A DNA stretch of 7,853 nucleotides from Spirochaetota bacterium (GTDB lineage: Bacteria; Spirochaetota; Leptospiria; Turneriellales; Turneriellaceae), in assembly GCA_963205035.1 (NCBI GenBank), contig CAUJII010000106.1:1-7853 (forward strand). The letters are read 5' to 3'. The translations under genes and the position numbers were made by a program. Under the pieces are notes generated by a model, which was given only the letters and a program-made list of their open reading frames with translations, made no database searches and was not told the DNA's origin. This document shows, one piece after another, positions 6,688 to 7,853 of the stretch (positions are counted from its first letter, which is position 1; every line of letters begins with the position of its first letter).

Positions 6688-6777
6688 GGGCGCAAATTCT
6701 GGCGTTTCGGCTGCGCTCTGTAAGCAGAGACCTGCGCAGGCTTTGCCTGCTTGGTCGCAACGACCGGAATTTGGCCC
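6688..6777 (+). other. Multi-hairpin, cloverleaf-like structured element
   Basis: Seen: GGGC (6688-6691) plus CAAATTC (6693-6699) pair with GAATTTG (6767-6773) plus GCCC (6774-6777), an 11-bp closing stem with one bulged G. Inside are three perfect hairpins: CTCTG-TAAG-CAGAG (6716-6729), GCAGGC-TTT-GCCTGC (6736-6750) and GGTCG-CAA-CGACC (6753-6765). CTGCGC (6711-6716) can alternatively pair with GCGCAG (6734-6739). It starts 46 bp after the lipoprotein stop. No T-run follows, so it is not an ordinary terminator. It may be a dispersed palindromic repeat, a 3'-end processing structure or a structured RNA. It overlaps an open frame (6638-6892) that I regard as spurious. Confidence 0.6.
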
Positions 6778-6788
6778 AAAATTAAGAT

Positions 6789-6968
6789 TTGCGCGACCTC
6801 GCACGCGCCTTTTTACACGAAATGGATTATCTCGACGGCAAGGTCTTTGTCGACCAACTCGAACGCAAGCTGCACAAAGAGCTCGTGGGTGATATTGACC
6901 GTATCAAGCCCGGCTTACCTGTCGAGCATCCGGCAGAGCCAAAATACCGGCGTAAGAAAGCGTCGTAA
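6789..6968 (+). pseudogene. Orphan coding fragment, probably the 3' end of a decayed gene
   Basis: Frame open from 6786 (after TAA 6783-6785) to TAA 6966-6968. From TTG 6789 it gives 59 residues; from the only ATG (6822) it gives 48. The product looks like genuine protein: acidic/basic amphipathic DLARAFLHEMDYLDGK, then VFVDQLERKLHKELVGDIDR, and a Pro/Lys-rich tail ending YRRKKAS. Neither start has a good Shine-Dalgarno. The frame begins just after the structured element at 6688-6777, which suggests the 5' part was lost or replaced there. It converges with the minus-strand gene that ends 5 bp beyond. I do not recognise the family. It could instead be an intact tiny gene using TTG. Confidence 0.45.
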
Positions 6969-6973
6969 TTCTC

Positions 6974-7259
6974 CTAACGTAATTTGTTCGCTGCAAGGCG
7001 TGCACCGTTGGCGATTTGCGCATAAAGCGCTTTGAAATCGTCGTTCGGCACGCGCCCGTCGCCGCCCAATGAGCTCGCGTTCTTTGGGTACCGCCGTTTT
7101 AAGCAGTTGTGCGCTCAGAGCCAACGCAGCGAAGAGCAGCGCATTGATGAGAATCAGCGCGGTGGTACTCTGTTCCCATTGGCGCAAGATCGTATCACTG
7201 CTCCGGGTCGAACCATAAGAGGTAAGTCGGCTGTAGAGTTGGAGCAATTTCTGCGTCAT
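6974..7259 (-). pseudogene. Small single-TM membrane protein gene with a frameshift
   Basis: ATG at 7259 opens MTQKLLQLYSRLTSYG, then a soluble stretch and a hydrophobic helix TTALILINALLFAALALSAQ (32-51). After LLK (52-54) the same frame turns into Arg/Cys-rich sequence (IGRRRARAERRFQ) that does not look coded. Skipping one base near the A-run (plus-strand TTTT, 7097-7100) gives instead RRYPKNASSLGGDGRV, then PNDDFKALYAQIANGARL and AANKLR to TAG at 6974-6976. This would be a plausible 94-residue protein with a basic stop-transfer segment after the helix. The span of 286 bp is one more than a multiple of three. It could be a pseudogene, a sequencing error or programmed +1 frameshifting. The family is not recognised. 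The alternative is an intact 114-residue ORF ending at 6915 that overlaps the convergent fragment. Confidence 0.5.
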
Positions 7260-7306
7260 GGAGATCCCGCAATGGCAAGCTGAGGTTTTATAGACATTTG
7301 TACACT

Positions 7307-7334
7307 AAAAAAGCGGTGGCTTGCCACTAACGCT
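7307..7334 (-). terminator. Intrinsic-terminator-like hairpin on the minus strand
   Basis: On the minus strand AGCG-TTA-GTGGC-AA-GCCAC-CGCT forms a 5-bp inner stem and a 4-bp outer stem with a 3-nt bulge, followed directly by TTTTTT (7312-7307). It lies 48 bp upstream of the minus-strand ATG at 7259. It would stop leftward transcripts before the small membrane protein gene, as an attenuator or as the end of an unseen transcript from the right. In the plus direction the A-run precedes the hairpin and no T-run follows. Confidence 0.45.
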
Positions 7335-7402
7335 GCTATTTCCGAGCGAGCTGTTTCGCCAAGCATGCCGAATTCAATATCGGGGGTATGTAACTTTGTT
7401 CG

Positions 7403-7411
7403 TGCTATAAT
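7403..7411 (+). promoter_or_regulatory. Extended -10 promoter
   Basis: TGCTATAAT is a perfect extended -10 element (TGn plus consensus TATAAT, 7406-7411). No -35 hexamer is recognisable 16-18 bp upstream, where the sequence is G-rich; extended -10 promoters often lack one. Transcription would start near 7418 and give a leader of about 110 nt before the ATG at 7527. The 267-bp gap between the minus-strand gene start (7259) and 7527 holds this promoter, the terminator-like hairpin and the C-rich repeats. Confidence 0.6.
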
Positions 7412-7452
7412 CAATCATCGGCTAAAATAGCGAATTATGTCACATCTTCTTA

Positions 7453-7481
7453 CCCCCTAACAAACCCCGGCGCCCCCTAAC
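7453..7481 (+). repeat. C-rich direct repeat in the leader of the last gene
   Basis: CCCCCTAAC occurs at 7453-7461 and 7473-7481 (period 20), with a further CCCC tract between (ACCCCGG). The minus strand therefore carries GGTTAGGGGG, GGGG and TTAGGGGG tracts. These could form a two-layer G-quadruplex on DNA, or a C-rich i-motif/protein site on the transcript. It lies between the extended -10 promoter and the start codon at 7527. Confidence 0.5.
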
Positions 7482-7526
7482 CTCGTAAGTGCTCGACGCT
7501 CTATCGATGCGCGCTCGAAAAGATAC

Positions 7527-7853
7527 ATGCTCCGTAAGACAGTGCTACTCCTCCTCCTCGCGACTTGTGTTCTTGCAGCAAAACGGACGCGTGGAGTCAT
7601 TCTCGCAGACATCAAAAATTTAACGCCGACGCAAGAGAACTCCGACTACGACCGTCGGCTCAAGTGGGTGTTGGGTAATTTTAGAGTCTTCGTCATTAAA
7701 GCGCATAAAAATAAACGGCCGCTCACGAAAGAAAGTTTCAGAGCGCTTTGGGAGAAAGCTTCAAGCGAGAAAAAAAACGAGAAGGCGCTTCAAGAAGTCA
7801 TCCTGAAAATTTTAGAAATTCCGATGGATGCGCTTCTTAAAGAAGCTACACAG
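7527..7853 (+). CDS. Exported protein with an N-terminal strand like the barrel protein (partial, runs off the window)
   Basis: ATG at 7527 opens an uninterrupted frame of 109 codons to the window edge with no stop. Residues 1-18 form a signal peptide (MLRKTVLLLLLATCVLAA). Cleavage after VLAA by signal peptidase I seems more likely than lipidation at C14, because LATC has an atypical Thr at -1. The mature part begins KRTRGVILADIKNL and continues SDYDRRLKWVLGNFRVFVI. This echoes RVMILDFKNL plus PDYNYLEDSI of the 390-residue barrel protein, suggesting a distant paralogue with the same type of periplasmic alpha/beta domain. A Lys/Glu-rich helical segment follows (about 66-108). The C-terminal domain is outside the window. 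The Shine-Dalgarno is poor (GAAAAGA at 7517-7523, close to the ATG). Expression is likely driven by the extended -10 promoter at 7403-7411. No named family is recognised. Confidence 0.75.
   Translation, partial: MLRKTVLLLLLATCVLAAKRTRGVILADIKNLTPTQENSDYDRRLKWVLGNFRVFVIKAHKNKRPLTKESFRALWEKASSEKKNEKALQEVILKILEIPMDALLKEATQ

Noticed and set aside
6688..6777. tRNA-like cloverleaf
   Set aside because: Arm loops are 3-4 nt, there is no T-arm GTTCGAATC signature, no anticodon-sized 7-nt loop and no CCA or acceptor pattern, so it is not a tRNA.
6638..6892. 84-residue plus-strand ORF over the structured element
   Set aside because: Its sequence simply translates the palindromic element, the composition is Pro/Arg/Gln-rich, it has no ribosome binding site, and it overlaps a more coding-like frame.
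7437..7460. Seven-codon mini-ORF (MSHLLTP) in the leader of the last gene
   Set aside because: It has no Shine-Dalgarno, no run of regulatory codons and no attenuator hairpin behind it; a 7-codon frame is expected by chance.

Overview
The window looks like chromosomal DNA of a didermic (outer-membrane) bacterium of moderate GC content. The best guess for the host is a Leptospiraceae-type spirochaete such as Turneriella. The reasons are a relaxed lipobox, an outer-membrane barrel gene coupled to a surface-lipoprotein gene, and two related envelope proteins that begin with an 'ILDFKN'-like strand. This placement is an inference from style; no marker gene is present.

Left part (1-2520, minus strand): a compact ferrous-iron uptake operon. 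It is transcribed leftward as a 41-residue FeoB-associated Cys-rich membrane protein, then feoA, then feoB. Spacing is 2 bp between the first two genes and a 4-bp ATGA overlap between feoA and feoB. A near-perfect Fur box (2502-2520) lies just upstream, so the operon is almost certainly iron-repressed. A bulged hairpin lies past feoB.

Middle part (2521-6641, plus strand): a divergent two-gene operon. The first gene encodes a 390-residue exported protein with an N-terminal alpha/beta domain resembling TolB-N/CsgG/LpoB folds and a C-terminal region that looks like a small outer-membrane beta-barrel. The second gene, translationally coupled to it, encodes a 946-residue lipoprotein. It carries two Ig-like domains and 14 tandem ~48-residue beta-propeller repeats of the delta-60/DUF5122 type. 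The half-repeats at the two ends complement each other, as in a closed propeller. Together they may form an outer-membrane anchor plus a displayed lipoprotein, but no function can be named. The shared upstream region holds two copies of a 15-bp direct repeat 36 bp apart.

Right part (6642-7526): a degenerate, low-coding stretch. It contains a ~90-nt element that can fold into a closing stem with three hairpins, an orphan C-terminal-like coding fragment (plus strand), and a frame-disrupted small membrane protein gene (minus strand) converging on it. It also holds a minus-strand terminator-like hairpin, a perfect extended -10 promoter on the plus strand, and a C-rich leader. The promoter probably serves the last gene (7527 to the window end), an exported protein whose first strand resembles that of the 390-residue barrel protein.
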